From: Phaeocystidibacter marisrubri
Lineage (GTDB): Bacteria; Bacteroidota; Bacteroidia; Flavobacteriales; Schleiferiaceae
NCBI RefSeq assembly: GCF_008933165.1
Contig: NZ_WBVQ01000003.1
Coordinates: forward strand, 124,001 to 188,000
DNA length: 64,000 bases
Direction of reading: 5' to 3'
The position numbers and the translations under genes were made by a program. Position 1 is the stretch's first letter, and every line of letters begins with the position of its first letter. Of this stretch, positions 28,774-37,478 are shown piece after piece. The notes under the pieces are model-generated. The model saw only the letters and a list, made by a program, of their open reading frames with translations, ran no database searches and was not told where the DNA came from.

Positions 28774-29235
28774 TTAAAACTTGAATTCCAATTTTGTTTC
28801 GGCGATTTGATCAAAAGTTAGATCGAATCTCTCCGTAACAGTTTTCTTTCCTTTTCCTACTTCTTTCGCAACGCGTTTCTGCGTTTCCAAAGTGATGCCG
28901 GCTTCAGTTACTTCCACCATCAACCCTTCGTGCGTTGCACCGTCAGTTGTCCGAACACTTACAGATTTGCCAACGTTCTTCACGTATTGGCGGTGCACTT
29001 TGAATGGATTGAACATTCCTGGTGACGAAACTTCAAGAGAAAAATCTTGCGAGTCTCGGTCTAGGTCACCTTCAATCTTCCGACTAATCATCTTGAGATC
29101 TCCCAATCCGATTCCACCCTCTTTGTCGGCGTAAACCATGATGTTACCTCCAGCACTCACGTGGAGCTCTACTAAGAATGCGCCTCGTTCTTCGAGGGCT
29201 TCTTCTACTATTGGTCGTACTTGTTCTTCCGTCAT
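28774..29235 (-). CDS. rimP: Ribosome maturation factor RimP
   Basis: Helps assemble the 30S subunit. A 153-residue protein with the RimP N-terminal domain (EEALEERGAFLVELHVSAGG near 10-30; a DRDSQDFSLEVSSPGM stretch near 58-73) and a C-terminal SH3-like domain ending in a strand of basic/polar residues. It is the first gene of the conserved rimP-nusA-infB operon, in the standard order. A promoter lies 50 bases upstream in the gap before the sirtuin gene. Confidence 0.95.
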   Translation of the reverse strand: MTEEQVRPIVEEALEERGAFLVELHVSAGGNIMVYADKEGGIGLGDLKMISRKIEGDLDRDSQDFSLEVSSPGMFNPFKVHRQYVKNVGKSVSVRTTDGATHEGLMVEVTEAGITLETQKRVAKEVGKGKKTVTERFDLTFDQIAETKLEFKF

Positions 29236-29288
29236 AGGGCAATAAAGAAGGGGACTCCTTGTCCCCTCCGCTGTCTTCCATTTCGCGG

Positions 29289-29296
29289 CAAATATA
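29289..29296 (-). promoter_or_regulatory. Putative -7 element of the rimP operon promoter
   Basis: TATATTTG on the minus strand, 53 bases before the rimP ATG. No exact TTG is seen at -33. Confidence 0.4.
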
Positions 29297-29310
29297 CAAA
29301 TTAATTGCCA

Positions 29311-30012
29311 TCAGACCACACCATTAAGTATCCATTCATCTATTAATGAAGGCAATGCCTGTCCTGCAGGTTTTTGGACGTGTCTCGCATGTGCAATTGG
29401 AGATTCACTCATGTCGCCCGGATCCACCAGTGTAACACGACAGTTTTGAGGTGTTTCATGAACCAAACCCGCTGCGGGATAGACCACTAGAGAGGTGCCG
29501 ACTACGAGTAGGTGGGTGGCAGTCCGACAAATTTCTACCGCTTGTTCAATGGCGGGAACGGGTTCGCCGAACCAAACAACATGGGGTCGAAGTGGACTTC
29601 CATCTTCGGCTTTATCTCCGTTTTCAATAGGGCCATATCCCCAGTTGACTATCAAATCGGGTTGAATACTGCTCCGAGCTTTGGTGAGTTCGCCGTGTAA
29701 ATGGAGCACATTGGACGATCCAGCTCTTTCGTGTAAATCGTCTATGTTTTGGGTGATGATGGTGACATCAAAATGTCTTTCGGCCTTGACTAAAGCGAAG
29801 TGGCCGGCATTGGGCTGAACGGTTTCCAATTGTGCTCTCCGCATATTGTAGAAGCGTTGAACCATGTCAGGGTCTCGTTGAAACGCCTCGGGAGTCGCCA
29901 CGTCGTACACGCTGTGGTTTTCCCACAAGCCGTCGTGATCGCGAAAGGTTTTTAACCCGCTTTCGGCACTCATTCCCGCTCCAGTTAATACAACAATGTG
30001 GTCTTTTTTCAT
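29311..30012 (-). CDS. cobB: NAD-dependent protein deacylase, zinc-less class III sirtuin
   Basis: Removes acyl groups (acetyl, and more likely succinyl/malonyl) from lysines using NAD. A 233-residue protein: GAGMSAESG (11-19), TQNID (87-91) and the catalytic His106 in LHGE. FYNMRR at 54-59 puts Tyr55 and Arg58 where E. coli CobB has Tyr92 and Arg95, the residues that accept acidic acyl groups. The four zinc cysteines of most sirtuins are all absent: the matching loop (about 110-140) has none. This zinc-free form is known in Bacteroidota. The gene is separate from the rimP operon promoter. Confidence 0.9.
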   Translation of the reverse strand: MKKDHIVVLTGAGMSAESGLKTFRDHDGLWENHSVYDVATPEAFQRDPDMVQRFYNMRRAQLETVQPNAGHFALVKAERHFDVTIITQNIDDLHERAGSSNVLHLHGELTKARSSIQPDLIVNWGYGPIENGDKAEDGSPLRPHVVWFGEPVPAIEQAVEICRTATHLLVVGTSLVVYPAAGLVHETPQNCRVTLVDPGDMSESPIAHARHVQKPAGQALPSLIDEWILNGVV

Positions 30013-30172
30013 ACTTCCAATGTAGTTACTAAATCCATGAATGGCATTGAAATGATGCGGTAGGTGATTGCAAACGGCTAAGTCCCATAATCCAAATTCT
30101 ATCTTTTATTTTCGTTGCGAATACGGATGTTCTTCTGTGTTTAGCAGCCCCGCCCGGCAACCTATTTCTAGT

Positions 30173-32356
30173 ATGAAACAGCGATTTACAATTGCGGCGG
30201 TTCTGCTGTGCTCAGCTTCTTCCTTTTCGCAGTACTGCAACTTTACTTCTGGAAACTGGCCGTATACACTGCACTCGAATGGAGGGAGTTTCGTGATCTC
30301 ATCGGCCAACCCAGATTTTCCCATTGGCACCTCGTATGGTTTTGAAAATTCAGATGCACTGGTCGCAGCGGGAGGTGAGGTGGTGTTGAACATGGGTGTT
30401 GTGAACACTTCTAACGCACCCTTTTCCCATCTCTCATTTATTGTCGGAGCGTATGGAATGAATGGTTCGGGTAAGGGAATGGACTTGGGAACAGATTTCA
30501 TAAAGGTGCAGATTCGAACGTCTTCTGTCGCTTCGTGGAAAGAGGTGTTTCGAATTCGCGGATATGGAAATTCAATGTGGGCAATGGATGGCGCGTTGTC
30601 TGCAAATTCTTTACTGACTCCTGTTTATACGCCAGACGATGGCGGTGTGCTGGAATCAGATAGAGCGATTTCTCGATTTACCGTAGACGATTTGCCTATG
30701 GCAGATTCACTTTTTATACGGTTTGTCTTGTATTCCGATCGAGCGGTGGAAGAGTGGGGGTTGGATGAAATCGAGCTTCATCCAACGACGTATTGGACGA
30801 ATGCTTCTGGTGATGGACAGGTATTAACCGCCTCAAATTGGTCGGGAGGAGTAGTGCCGGATTCTACTTCTACGTTGTATTGGTCGGATACCCTGTCGCT
30901 ATTGCCTGCCGTTGTTCCCTCCGTTTCTCGTTTAATTACTGCTGTTTCTGGGCGTGTGACGTTTCCGAACACCTCGGTTGTGGCAGGAGAGTGGCTGCAC
31001 ACGGGAGGTGTAATGGTATCGAATACTGGCGTTGAGCTCAGTGGCGAGTTGGGAAGTGGAGAATTGATTGTGGTTCGCGATTCCGTGGAAGGGAGCTTAT
31101 CGGTTTCACGTGTATTCCCATTCACAGAGGGATATCGTCATGTTTCGGTACCACTTCACTCCACTTGGAACGATGTGTCAGACGATGCTTCACAAGTGAA
31201 CTACAATTTAGGCCGCTCTTCTTCTGTTTTCGGGTGGGATGCGACGAATGAGAACTGGTATGCTTTTGCGAATGGTACACAGGCTACCAAAGCGCTTCCA
31301 GCAGCATTGTTCGGTGGTCCGAGTTGGTTGGATTCGAGCACAGTTATTCGGGTTTCTGGTGAAATTTCACAAACGGACACCTTTACAGTATTTTACGGTA
31401 GCCCAAATGGAAACTCGCCATTTGCTACTCCAATTGGGAATGAGGGATGGAATTTTATCGGCAATCCTTTTCCATATTCCCTATCTGCAAGGGCTCTCTT
31501 ATCCGACCCTGATTACCCCACTGAATTGTCGCCCACCCTGTACATTTGGAATGGGAGAACCAAGACGTATTCCTCATTCAATCTAACAACGGGTGCTTCT
31601 TCCAATGGTAGTTCAATGATTCAGCCATGGCAGGCTTTCTGGGTACAGTTTAGTTCGGATCCGGGGATATTCAGAACGGTGAAAGTGAAGCCAGAGCACC
31701 GTGGGTTCTCCCATCGAACGGGGTTAGCCAAGTCTCAAGTTCACATTACTGATATAGTGGTGAAAGGCTCACTAGGCGAACGAAGAGTCTCTCTTGCAGA
31801 TGTTCCGTTGGCAGATCTACAATGGGAATCGGAATACGACCAATATCAACGAAACTACAGGGATTTTGAAGTTTATTTCACCGGAAGTGCGGCCAGTGGA
31901 GGCGAAGTGAGAATTGCTGTGAAATCGTTAGATCCTGCCAATGCGGGTGGAGTGCCGCTGATTGTAGAATGTGCAAAAGGGGAAGTCATAGAAATAAGTA
32001 TGGAGAACGCACAAGAGGATTGGTGGTTGGAGGATGTCCAAAGCGACGAGTGGTATCAAGTCAATACAAAGTCACACACTTATGTTTCAGAGCAGAACAC
32101 TCCACGCAAGTTTAGAATGTGGCGTACTCCTCCACTTTCCGTGGTCGAAGTGGCACACGATGATTTCTTGGTTCCAATATTCCGTCACGGTAAATGGCAA
32201 GAAATGGACTCTCGCCATTGGGAGTTACTGGATATGCAAGGGAGGATCGTGATGTCGCTTCAGCCAAATGAAGTGCGGATATCTACATGTGCACCTGGAA
32301 TTTACATTTGGAGAAGTGAGGGTTGTGCGCAGAAAGTGGTGGTTCAGCCTTACTGA
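30173..32356 (+). CDS. Large exported protein with a degenerate T9SS sorting domain
   Basis: A 727-residue secreted protein. A signal peptide runs from MKQRFTIAAVLL to about SFSQ. The N-terminal ~200 residues look like a beta-sandwich surface domain, the middle is Ser/Thr/Val-rich with repeated beta-strand segments, and the C-terminal 75 residues (WELLDMQGRIV, GIYIW, KVVVQP) form a shortened T9SS type A sorting domain, lacking the usual YPNP start. No enzyme motif is seen. The frame opens to 30068, but the signal peptide puts the start at 30173. The stop overlaps the VIT1-family gene end by seven bases. Confidence 0.8.
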   Translation: MKQRFTIAAVLLCSASSFSQYCNFTSGNWPYTLHSNGGSFVISSANPDFPIGTSYGFENSDALVAAGGEVVLNMGVVNTSNAPFSHLSFIVGAYGMNGSGKGMDLGTDFIKVQIRTSSVASWKEVFRIRGYGNSMWAMDGALSANSLLTPVYTPDDGGVLESDRAISRFTVDDLPMADSLFIRFVLYSDRAVEEWGLDEIELHPTTYWTNASGDGQVLTASNWSGGVVPDSTSTLYWSDTLSLLPAVVPSVSRLITAVSGRVTFPNTSVVAGEWLHTGGVMVSNTGVELSGELGSGELIVVRDSVEGSLSVSRVFPFTEGYRHVSVPLHSTWNDVSDDASQVNYNLGRSSSVFGWDATNENWYAFANGTQATKALPAALFGGPSWLDSSTVIRVSGEISQTDTFTVFYGSPNGNSPFATPIGNEGWNFIGNPFPYSLSARALLSDPDYPTELSPTLYIWNGRTKTYSSFNLTTGASSNGSSMIQPWQAFWVQFSSDPGIFRTVKVKPEHRGFSHRTGLAKSQVHITDIVVKGSLGERRVSLADVPLADLQWESEYDQYQRNYRDFEVYFTGSAASGGEVRIAVKSLDPANAGGVPLIVECAKGEVIEISMENAQEDWWLEDVQSDEWYQVNTKSHTYVSEQNTPRKFRMWRTPPLSVVEVAHDDFLVPIFRHGKWQEMDSRHWELLDMQGRIVMSLQPNEVRISTCAPGIYIWRSEGCAQKVVVQPY

Positions 32357-33045
32357 ATCCACAAGGCAATGAAGTACGCAGCCGCCGATGCAATCACTCC
32401 TACCAGAGTGGTCTTCAAAGCACCTTTCATGGGGCGTTGTCCAATGATTTTACTCTTCCAGTAACCAAAAGTAAAGAGAGCTGCTACGGTAAATATGGAT
32501 GAATAGAGTAGCCCTTCATTAGGGTGATCTGTGATGAAGTAACCCGTGAGTGGAACGAGGCCACCGGCAACATAGGCCAAAGCGATGTTTGCTGCGCTCT
32601 TCTTCGCTTGATGAATTTCAGGTTCATCGAGCTCAAGTTCAAACCGCATCATGAAGTCCACCCACTTGTCTTTGTCCTTGGCAAGATCATCCGCTACTTC
32701 TGAGCTCAGAGAAGGAGAAATGCCGTATTCTTCGAGAATTTCGCGGATTTCTTCTTTCTCTTTTTCAGGAAGGTGGTCCACTTCCCAGTACTCGCGTTTG
32801 CGTTCTGCTTGGTAGTGTTCATATTCGGTGGTGCCCGCTAGATATCCACCCAATCCCATGGCAATGGAACCCGCTACAATCTCCGCGAGACCAGCGGTGA
32901 TAATAATGGTGTTGCTATCGAGCGCTCCACTCAATCCTGCTGTCAATGCGAAAGGAACCGTGAGGCCGTCTGCCATACCAATGACAATGTCTCGTACAAA
33001 TTGAGAGCCTTCAAAGTGCTCTTCTTTATGATCGTGATGTGACAT
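32350..33045 (-). CDS. VIT1/CCC1 family membrane protein (Fe/Mn transporter-like)
   Basis: A 231-residue membrane protein with five predicted helices. The N-terminal signature is VRDIVIGMADGLTVPFALTAGLSG, represented here by DIVIGMADGL (19-28), followed by GLAEIVAGSIAMGLGGYLAG and a cytoplasmic Glu/His-rich helical insert (about 75-150), typical of the VIT1 metal-binding domain. Relatives move iron or manganese out of the cytosol or into compartments. The His/Asp/Glu-rich N-terminus (MSHHDHKEEHF) may bind metal. The promoter lies at 33065-33096. Confidence 0.9.
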   Translation of the reverse strand: MSHHDHKEEHFEGSQFVRDIVIGMADGLTVPFALTAGLSGALDSNTIIITAGLAEIVAGSIAMGLGGYLAGTTEYEHYQAERKREYWEVDHLPEKEKEEIREILEEYGISPSLSSEVADDLAKDKDKWVDFMMRFELELDEPEIHQAKKSAANIALAYVAGGLVPLTGYFITDHPNEGLLYSSIFTVAALFTFGYWKSKIIGQRPMKGALKTTLVGVIASAAAYFIALWIQ

Positions 33046-33064
33046 GCTCGAATATCGGAATATT

Positions 33065-33096
33065 CAAACGTAAATGATGGAAAGTGAAGCCATCAA
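33065..33096 (-). promoter_or_regulatory. Bacteroidota-type promoter for the VIT1-family gene
   Basis: On the minus strand TTG (33094-33096), a 21-base spacer and TACGTTTG (33065-33072), 19 bases from the ATG at 33045. It overlaps the stop of the upstream secreted-protein gene. Confidence 0.5.
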
Positions 33097-34217
33097 TGAA
33101 AGATAGCTCCAGTTGGCCCTGGTTTAGGGAAGTACGGAACGGTGACTTCAGGAAGGAAATCCGCTGAATTGATACAGCCTTCGCCGTCAGTTACTTGAAT
33201 GAGTTCGAAGGCGTCTGCGGTACCTGGCATGCTCAAGGTGTAAGGAGAACTCGGAATGTTTACGCTTTGGGTTCCGCCACTGCCTGTGTATTCATATTGA
33301 ACGACCCATGGAGCTGTTCCTGTCAATGTTAGTTCTATGTCATAGGGTTCTTCTAAACAAATGGAATCAATGTCGTAGTCCACCGTAGGAAGGGGATTTA
33401 TGTGGATGTAATAATAGGTCTGGTGGCCTGATGAAGATTCTACCGCTTTGAGAATGAAATCGCCACTAATACTGTCTACATCCAATTCAATTTCTCCGTC
33501 GTTGCTTGAAATGCTCTTATCGATGGTGCCAGCGCTAGCTCCTGTAAATGTCCAATTGTAAGAATGGGAGAGATCGTTATAAAGAGCCGAGTAGTTCACA
33601 TTGGAGGTGGCTGAACAAAGGGTGTCGAACACTTCCATGTAGGCTGGACAATATCCACCGGATTCCTGACTTCCGTCTGCGGCGTTCGTACCGTCAATGG
33701 AGATGTTGTCTACGTATCCATTGGTATAGGCATCCAGCCAAGTCCACCTGAACTGAACCTTACCGTAGCCTGTATAATTGATAGGAATGGATTCGTTGAT
33801 TGTATTAGTTGGATTGCCACCTACATTCAAATACCAGAAACGGTAGGTGTGGTTGAGTACGGTAACAGCTGTAGCGTCGGATGGATCAATAATCGTAACC
33901 GTTAGGTTGATGTAGCCTCCTGTTTGGTTGAGTAGTTTATGCTGAAACTCTATTGTGGAATTTCCGTTGAATTGGATATAGGGAGATGTGATGCTCGATT
34001 CTCCTAACAGACCACTGATGGTGGCATCTCCCAAAGGTCTATTGCCACCGTTATTAAGCGCTACAGAAGAGTTGGGCTTAGAAACAGTAGCGTTATCGAA
34101 TTCCCAACAATCACTTTCCGATGTGCTCACGTTGTTATGATCAAAGTCTTCCTCTACTTGAGCGAAGATTGAAACCGAGCAGAACAGAAAAAGCACAACG
34201 AGTCCAAATGACCGCAT
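33093..34217 (-). CDS. Secreted protein of unknown function, beta-sandwich type
   Basis: A 374-residue protein with a signal peptide (about residues 1-20, MRSFGLVVLFLFCSVSIFAQ). The first ~190 residues look like a MAM/choice-of-anchor-like sandwich (FRWTWLDAYTNGYVDNISIDG near 165-185), and two further beta-rich modules follow. There is no normal T9SS sorting domain; the protein instead ends in a short PKPGPTGAIFH. The upstream codons to 34253 are excluded because the signal starts at 34217. A cell-surface or periplasmic role is inferred. The ATG has no Shine-Dalgarno-like sequence. Confidence 0.7.
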   Translation of the reverse strand: MRSFGLVVLFLFCSVSIFAQVEEDFDHNNVSTSESDCWEFDNATVSKPNSSVALNNGGNRPLGDATISGLLGESSITSPYIQFNGNSTIEFQHKLLNQTGGYINLTVTIIDPSDATAVTVLNHTYRFWYLNVGGNPTNTINESIPINYTGYGKVQFRWTWLDAYTNGYVDNISIDGTNAADGSQESGGYCPAYMEVFDTLCSATSNVNYSALYNDLSHSYNWTFTGASAGTIDKSISSNDGEIELDVDSISGDFILKAVESSSGHQTYYYIHINPLPTVDYDIDSICLEEPYDIELTLTGTAPWVVQYEYTGSGGTQSVNIPSSPYTLSMPGTADAFELIQVTDGEGCINSADFLPEVTVPYFPKPGPTGAIFH

Positions 34218-34340
34218 GACTGCAATATTGAGAGTTCGCCTAATGACGAACATAGGTTAGGAATTCAAAAATCAGAAATCAAAACGTAGTATGGAAGCGA
34301 AGCCCTGTACTATGATTCTGACAGGGAATATGTACGAAAC

Positions 34341-34369
34341 AAAAAGCCTCCCAGATTTTGGGAGGCTTT
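34341..34369 (-). terminator. Rho-independent terminator of the flotillin operon
   Basis: AAAGCCTCCCA pairs with TGGGAGGCTTT; on the minus strand it is followed by five T. It lies 24 bases past the flotillin stop. Confidence 0.8.
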
Positions 34370-34392
34370 CATCATGTGAATATTCAGCGGAT

Positions 34393-35964
34393 TTATTCTG
34401 ATTTATCAGCGTTTTCCTCTGATGAGTTATCTTCTTTAGTAGGAGCTGTAGAGCTAGGGAGATTCACAGCATCCTTGCCCAAGAACTCAGGGATGTTCAT
34501 GCCTGCCATTTCGAACATATCCTTTAAAGGAGGAACACTTTGGTAGAGGTTAGAAACGAAATTTGCTGTAGAGCTACGTTCGCCTTTTCCGCCGCCGTTG
34601 TCCCAAACGGTAACCTTATCAATCTTAATATTCTTGATTGCTTCCGCTTGAAGTTTAACGAGTTCAGGTAGTTTGTCGGCCACCAATAGCATAACGGCAT
34701 CGCGAGCATTGTCTCCAGCCGCAGCAACGATTTTATCCAAACCTTCAGCCTGCTTGGTAAGCATTTCATACATACCGCGTGCTTCTGCTTCTAGTTTCGC
34801 ATAAATCGCATCCGCTTCACCTCGTGCTTTTTCACGTTGTTGTTCGGCATCTGCTTGCGCTTCAATAATCAATTTTTGTTTTTGAATTTCGGCGCTTACT
34901 ACCACGTTTGCATTTTGAGAAGCACGTTCTCTTTCTGCACGGGCAGCTTCGGCTTTCTTCTCTGCGTCATAGGCTTCTTCCAAAGCGCGAGCCGCTTGAA
35001 CTTTCTCTGCGGCGGTTGCTTTTCTCAGGGCTTCTGCCTCGGCCTCTCTACGAACCGCGTCGGAGTTAGCAACTGTTACCTTCGATCTGTTTTCCCCTTC
35101 AACTGCAGTTGCATTTGCCTCTGCTGTTTTAATACGAGTATCTCTATCTGCATTCACCTTACCAATGCTCTCGTCACGAGACGCTTCGGCGATAAGGATT
35201 TCGCGATCCTTGTTGGCAACGGCTACGTTCGAGTCACGGTCACGAATCATTTCAGCAACGCGGATATCACGTTCCTTATCGGCTTGGGTTTTACCAATGG
35301 CACCCATTTGTTCCTGTTCTGCTACACGAACTACGGCTTCGTTAATGGCTTTAGCAGCTGCTTCCTTACCTAGCGCTTCGATGTAGCCTGATTCATCCTT
35401 GATGTCGGTTACGTTCACGTTGATCAACTTCAAACCGATTTTCTTCAATTCCGCTTCCACGTTGGCGGCAACGTTGGCGAGGAACTTATCGCGGTTATTG
35501 TTGATTTCTTCGATGTCCATGGTAGCAACTACCAAACGAAGTTGACCAAAGATGATGTCTTTCGCGAGGTCGTGAATTTCTTGACGTCCCAATCCGAGGA
35601 GGCGTTCAGCCGCGTTGTTCATCGTTCCCGGCTCAGTAGAGATGGCTACTGTAAATCGAGAAGGAACATCTACACGGATATTCTGACGAGAGAGTGCATT
35701 GGTCAATCCAACTTCAAGAGAGAGTGGAGTTAGGTCCATAAAGGCATAATCTTGCACAATAGGCCAAACGAATGCGGCACCCCCGTGAATACATCTTGCG
35801 GACAGTGCACCTTCGGAGTTGCTTCCTACTTTACCGTAGACAACCAAAATTCTGTCGGATGGACAGCGCTTGTAACGGCGAAGTAAAAGTTGAATGATTG
35901 CGAAAACCGCAATGATGCCAATAATGACACCGATAATTATAAAAGTAGAGCCCTGATCGTTCAT
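34393..35964 (-). CDS. Flotillin-like SPFH membrane scaffold protein
   Basis: A 523-residue protein: one transmembrane helix (about residues 7-29), an SPFH/prohibitin domain (about 32-220) and a long coiled coil (about 220-440, rich in Ala, Glu, Lys) with repeated EA and AE dipeptides, as in YuaG/FloT. Flotillins organise membrane microdomains. It forms a two-gene operon with the NfeD-like gene (4 bases apart), the same pairing as B. subtilis yuaF-yuaG. A few residues unusually replace the strict Glu/Ala pattern, but the family assignment is firm. The C-terminus is acidic. Confidence 0.93.
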   Translation of the reverse strand: MNDQGSTFIIIGVIIGIIAVFAIIQLLLRRYKRCPSDRILVVYGKVGSNSEGALSARCIHGGAAFVWPIVQDYAFMDLTPLSLEVGLTNALSRQNIRVDVPSRFTVAISTEPGTMNNAAERLLGLGRQEIHDLAKDIIFGQLRLVVATMDIEEINNNRDKFLANVAANVEAELKKIGLKLINVNVTDIKDESGYIEALGKEAAAKAINEAVVRVAEQEQMGAIGKTQADKERDIRVAEMIRDRDSNVAVANKDREILIAEASRDESIGKVNADRDTRIKTAEANATAVEGENRSKVTVANSDAVRREAEAEALRKATAAEKVQAARALEEAYDAEKKAEAARAERERASQNANVVVSAEIQKQKLIIEAQADAEQQREKARGEADAIYAKLEAEARGMYEMLTKQAEGLDKIVAAAGDNARDAVMLLVADKLPELVKLQAEAIKNIKIDKVTVWDNGGGKGERSSTANFVSNLYQSVPPLKDMFEMAGMNIPEFLGKDAVNLPSSTAPTKEDNSSEENADKSE

Positions 35965-35968
35965 TTGA

Positions 35969-36550
35969 TTATTTGAGTTTTTCGACGATTAGTACATTTC
36001 CAGGTCGCACAGAGGTAACCGAAACGGCCGTGCCAGTGCTGAGTGTTTCTGATTCTGTGGTTACGGCATCGAGCTCGTGCGTACTGCCTTGCACCGCGAG
36101 TTGAACTTTGCCCTTGCCGCTTTGATTGGCAGGGATAGGGATGTAAACAGTGCCTACTTTCCCGATGGCGTTGTTGATTTTCATACTGCCATCTTGCTTC
36201 AATTTGCTGATTTGTGACATCAACCAAGCCATGATGAACACCATCACCAAACCTGCAACAACACCCACGATAATGGATGTTATCTTGGAATAACCTTCGG
36301 CATAGGTGCCCAAGCCAAACCAACCCAACATGGTCACGAAGATGACGAGGTTTCGGAAGGTGAAGAATTGATACCCCACTCCGTCGTCCGTCTCTACAAG
36401 TTCATCAGAATCGCCAAAGGCACTGTCTGAATCGCCAATGAGTAGAGCGCTTGCAAGTTGAAAAATGAAAAAAGTGGAACCGATTAACGCACAGCCCCAC
36501 AACACTTGGGCGAAAGAATCATAACTCGCCCACCAATCTGATATTGACAT
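35969..36550 (-). CDS. NfeD-like membrane protein (YuaF-type) partner of flotillin
   Basis: A 193-residue protein with about four transmembrane helices in residues 12-110 and a C-terminal OB-fold of about 75 residues (INNAIGKVGTVYIPIPANQ near 125-145). The combination matches short NfeD/YuaF proteins, which are always found next to flotillins and are thought to help anchor or regulate them. The gene ends four bases before the flotillin start on the same strand, so they form one operon. Confidence 0.88.
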   Translation of the reverse strand: MSISDWWASYDSFAQVLWGCALIGSTFFIFQLASALLIGDSDSAFGDSDELVETDDGVGYQFFTFRNLVIFVTMLGWFGLGTYAEGYSKITSIIVGVVAGLVMVFIMAWLMSQISKLKQDGSMKINNAIGKVGTVYIPIPANQSGKGKVQLAVQGSTHELDAVTTESETLSTGTAVSVTSVRPGNVLIVEKLK

Positions 36551-36626
36551 TTGAAAGAGAATTGCTAGAAACGAAATGTACGAATTTCCGTGCTATTTCC
36601 AGCAGTCGATGTCAAGATTCGATTAC

Positions 36627-37016
36627 TTATTGAGGCTGAGGTGCGTAGGTTTTCAGAATGGACTGGAGTGCGTGTGAGTCTAGTGGTTTGAGGAACACAT
36701 TGTCCATACCCGCTCGCAGAGCAGCATCGTGCATGGAAGGTGAACTGTTGGAGGTGAGAGCAACGATTTTGGGTAGGGTTATTTGAAGTTTCTGTAGTTT
36801 CTCCACTACTTCAATACCCGTCATGATCGGCATTTGAATGTCCATGAAGACCAAGTCGTAGGTCTTGGTACAAATGGCGGAATAGGCTTCACCACCATTG
36901 ATGGCGAATTCGGGAATCAATCCGATTTTAGAAAAGATTTTTCCAATGATGAAGCGATTGATCTCTTGATCTTCCGCAACGAGAACTTTCAGCGCAGTTT
37001 CACTCATGCCTTTCAT
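36627..37016 (-). CDS. Single-domain response regulator (CheY-like)
   Basis: A 129-residue receiver domain with no output domain. The acidic pair is Glu15/Asp16, the phospho-acceptor is Asp59 (LVFMDIQMP), Thr88 is the conserved hydroxyl residue and Lys110 the conserved lysine (VFLKPL). Receiver-only proteins usually act by protein contact, as in phosphorelays or motility-like systems. An alternative ATG is at 37007. A long structured leader lies upstream (37017-37200) with a hairpin plus U-run 18 bases before the start, so expression may be controlled by attenuation. No kinase gene is nearby. Confidence 0.9.
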   Translation of the reverse strand: MKGMSETALKVLVAEDQEINRFIIGKIFSKIGLIPEFAINGGEAYSAICTKTYDLVFMDIQMPIMTGIEVVEKLQKLQITLPKIVALTSNSSPSMHDAALRAGMDNVFLKPLDSHALQSILKTYAPQPQ

Positions 37017-37200
37017 TCAATCGAATTAGAAAAATCAAAGAGTCGGACGAATCCGACTCCTTGATTGAATGCCGCTGACACAACCTGTCTCTCTCTCTCG
37101 CTCTCTCAAGTTGCTAAGTCTTGGGGGGACTTCCAGCGGCATTTTTCGTTACAAGTACTACTACTACACTCTGTAACTTGTCTCTCAACTATGGGACAAA
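37017..37200 (-). promoter_or_regulatory. Structured 5' leader of the response regulator gene
   Basis: A likely minus-strand promoter (TTG at 37223-37225, 19-base gap, near-consensus TTACTTTG at 37197-37204) gives a leader of about 180 bases. It holds an outer pair CAGCGGCATT (37134-37143) with AATGCCGCTG (37068-37077), a (GA)n tract, and a 14-bp hairpin with a U-run at 37034-37065. The rest of the gap to 37478 holds only the promoter of the next gene. Confidence 0.45.
37034..37065 (-). terminator. Hairpin plus U-run inside the response-regulator leader (possible attenuator)
   Basis: ATCAAAGAGTCGGA pairs with TCCGACTCCTTGAT around a CGAA tetraloop, with one mismatch; on the minus strand it is followed by TTTTT. 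It starts 18 bases upstream of the response regulator ATG and cannot be the end of an upstream gene on this strand. Confidence 0.5.
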
Positions 37201-37417
37201 GTAAGTGTAGAAAGCACGCTTACAATTCACTATTTCGATGAACGGCAGATATATTCGATGAATGGATGCATTTGAGGAATGATCCTATTCATGCTTATCT
37301 ATTTCTCCTAACACCATCTGCACACTTTAGTTCACGTAAGACAGGTGATTCGTTGATTTTTTTTCATCACCCCCCATTCCATTTACTCATTGTTAAGGTG
37401 CGTACAAGCATTGCGTA

Positions 37418-37448
37418 TTGGGTTGACCCGATTCTAAAATTACATTCG
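37418..37448 (+). promoter_or_regulatory. Putative promoter of the first 765-residue T9SS gene
   Basis: TTG (37418-37420), a 20-base spacer and TACATTCG (37441-37448), a one-base mismatch to TAnnTTTG. It lies 30 bases before the ATG. Confidence 0.4.
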
Positions 37449-37478
37449 TACCTAATGAAGAATCTCTAAATCTCTCCT

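Noticed and set aside
37081-37110. CT-rich run as a phase-variable simple-sequence repeat
   Set aside because: The run is imperfect and short and is not inside a coding region or between promoter boxes that I can identify.
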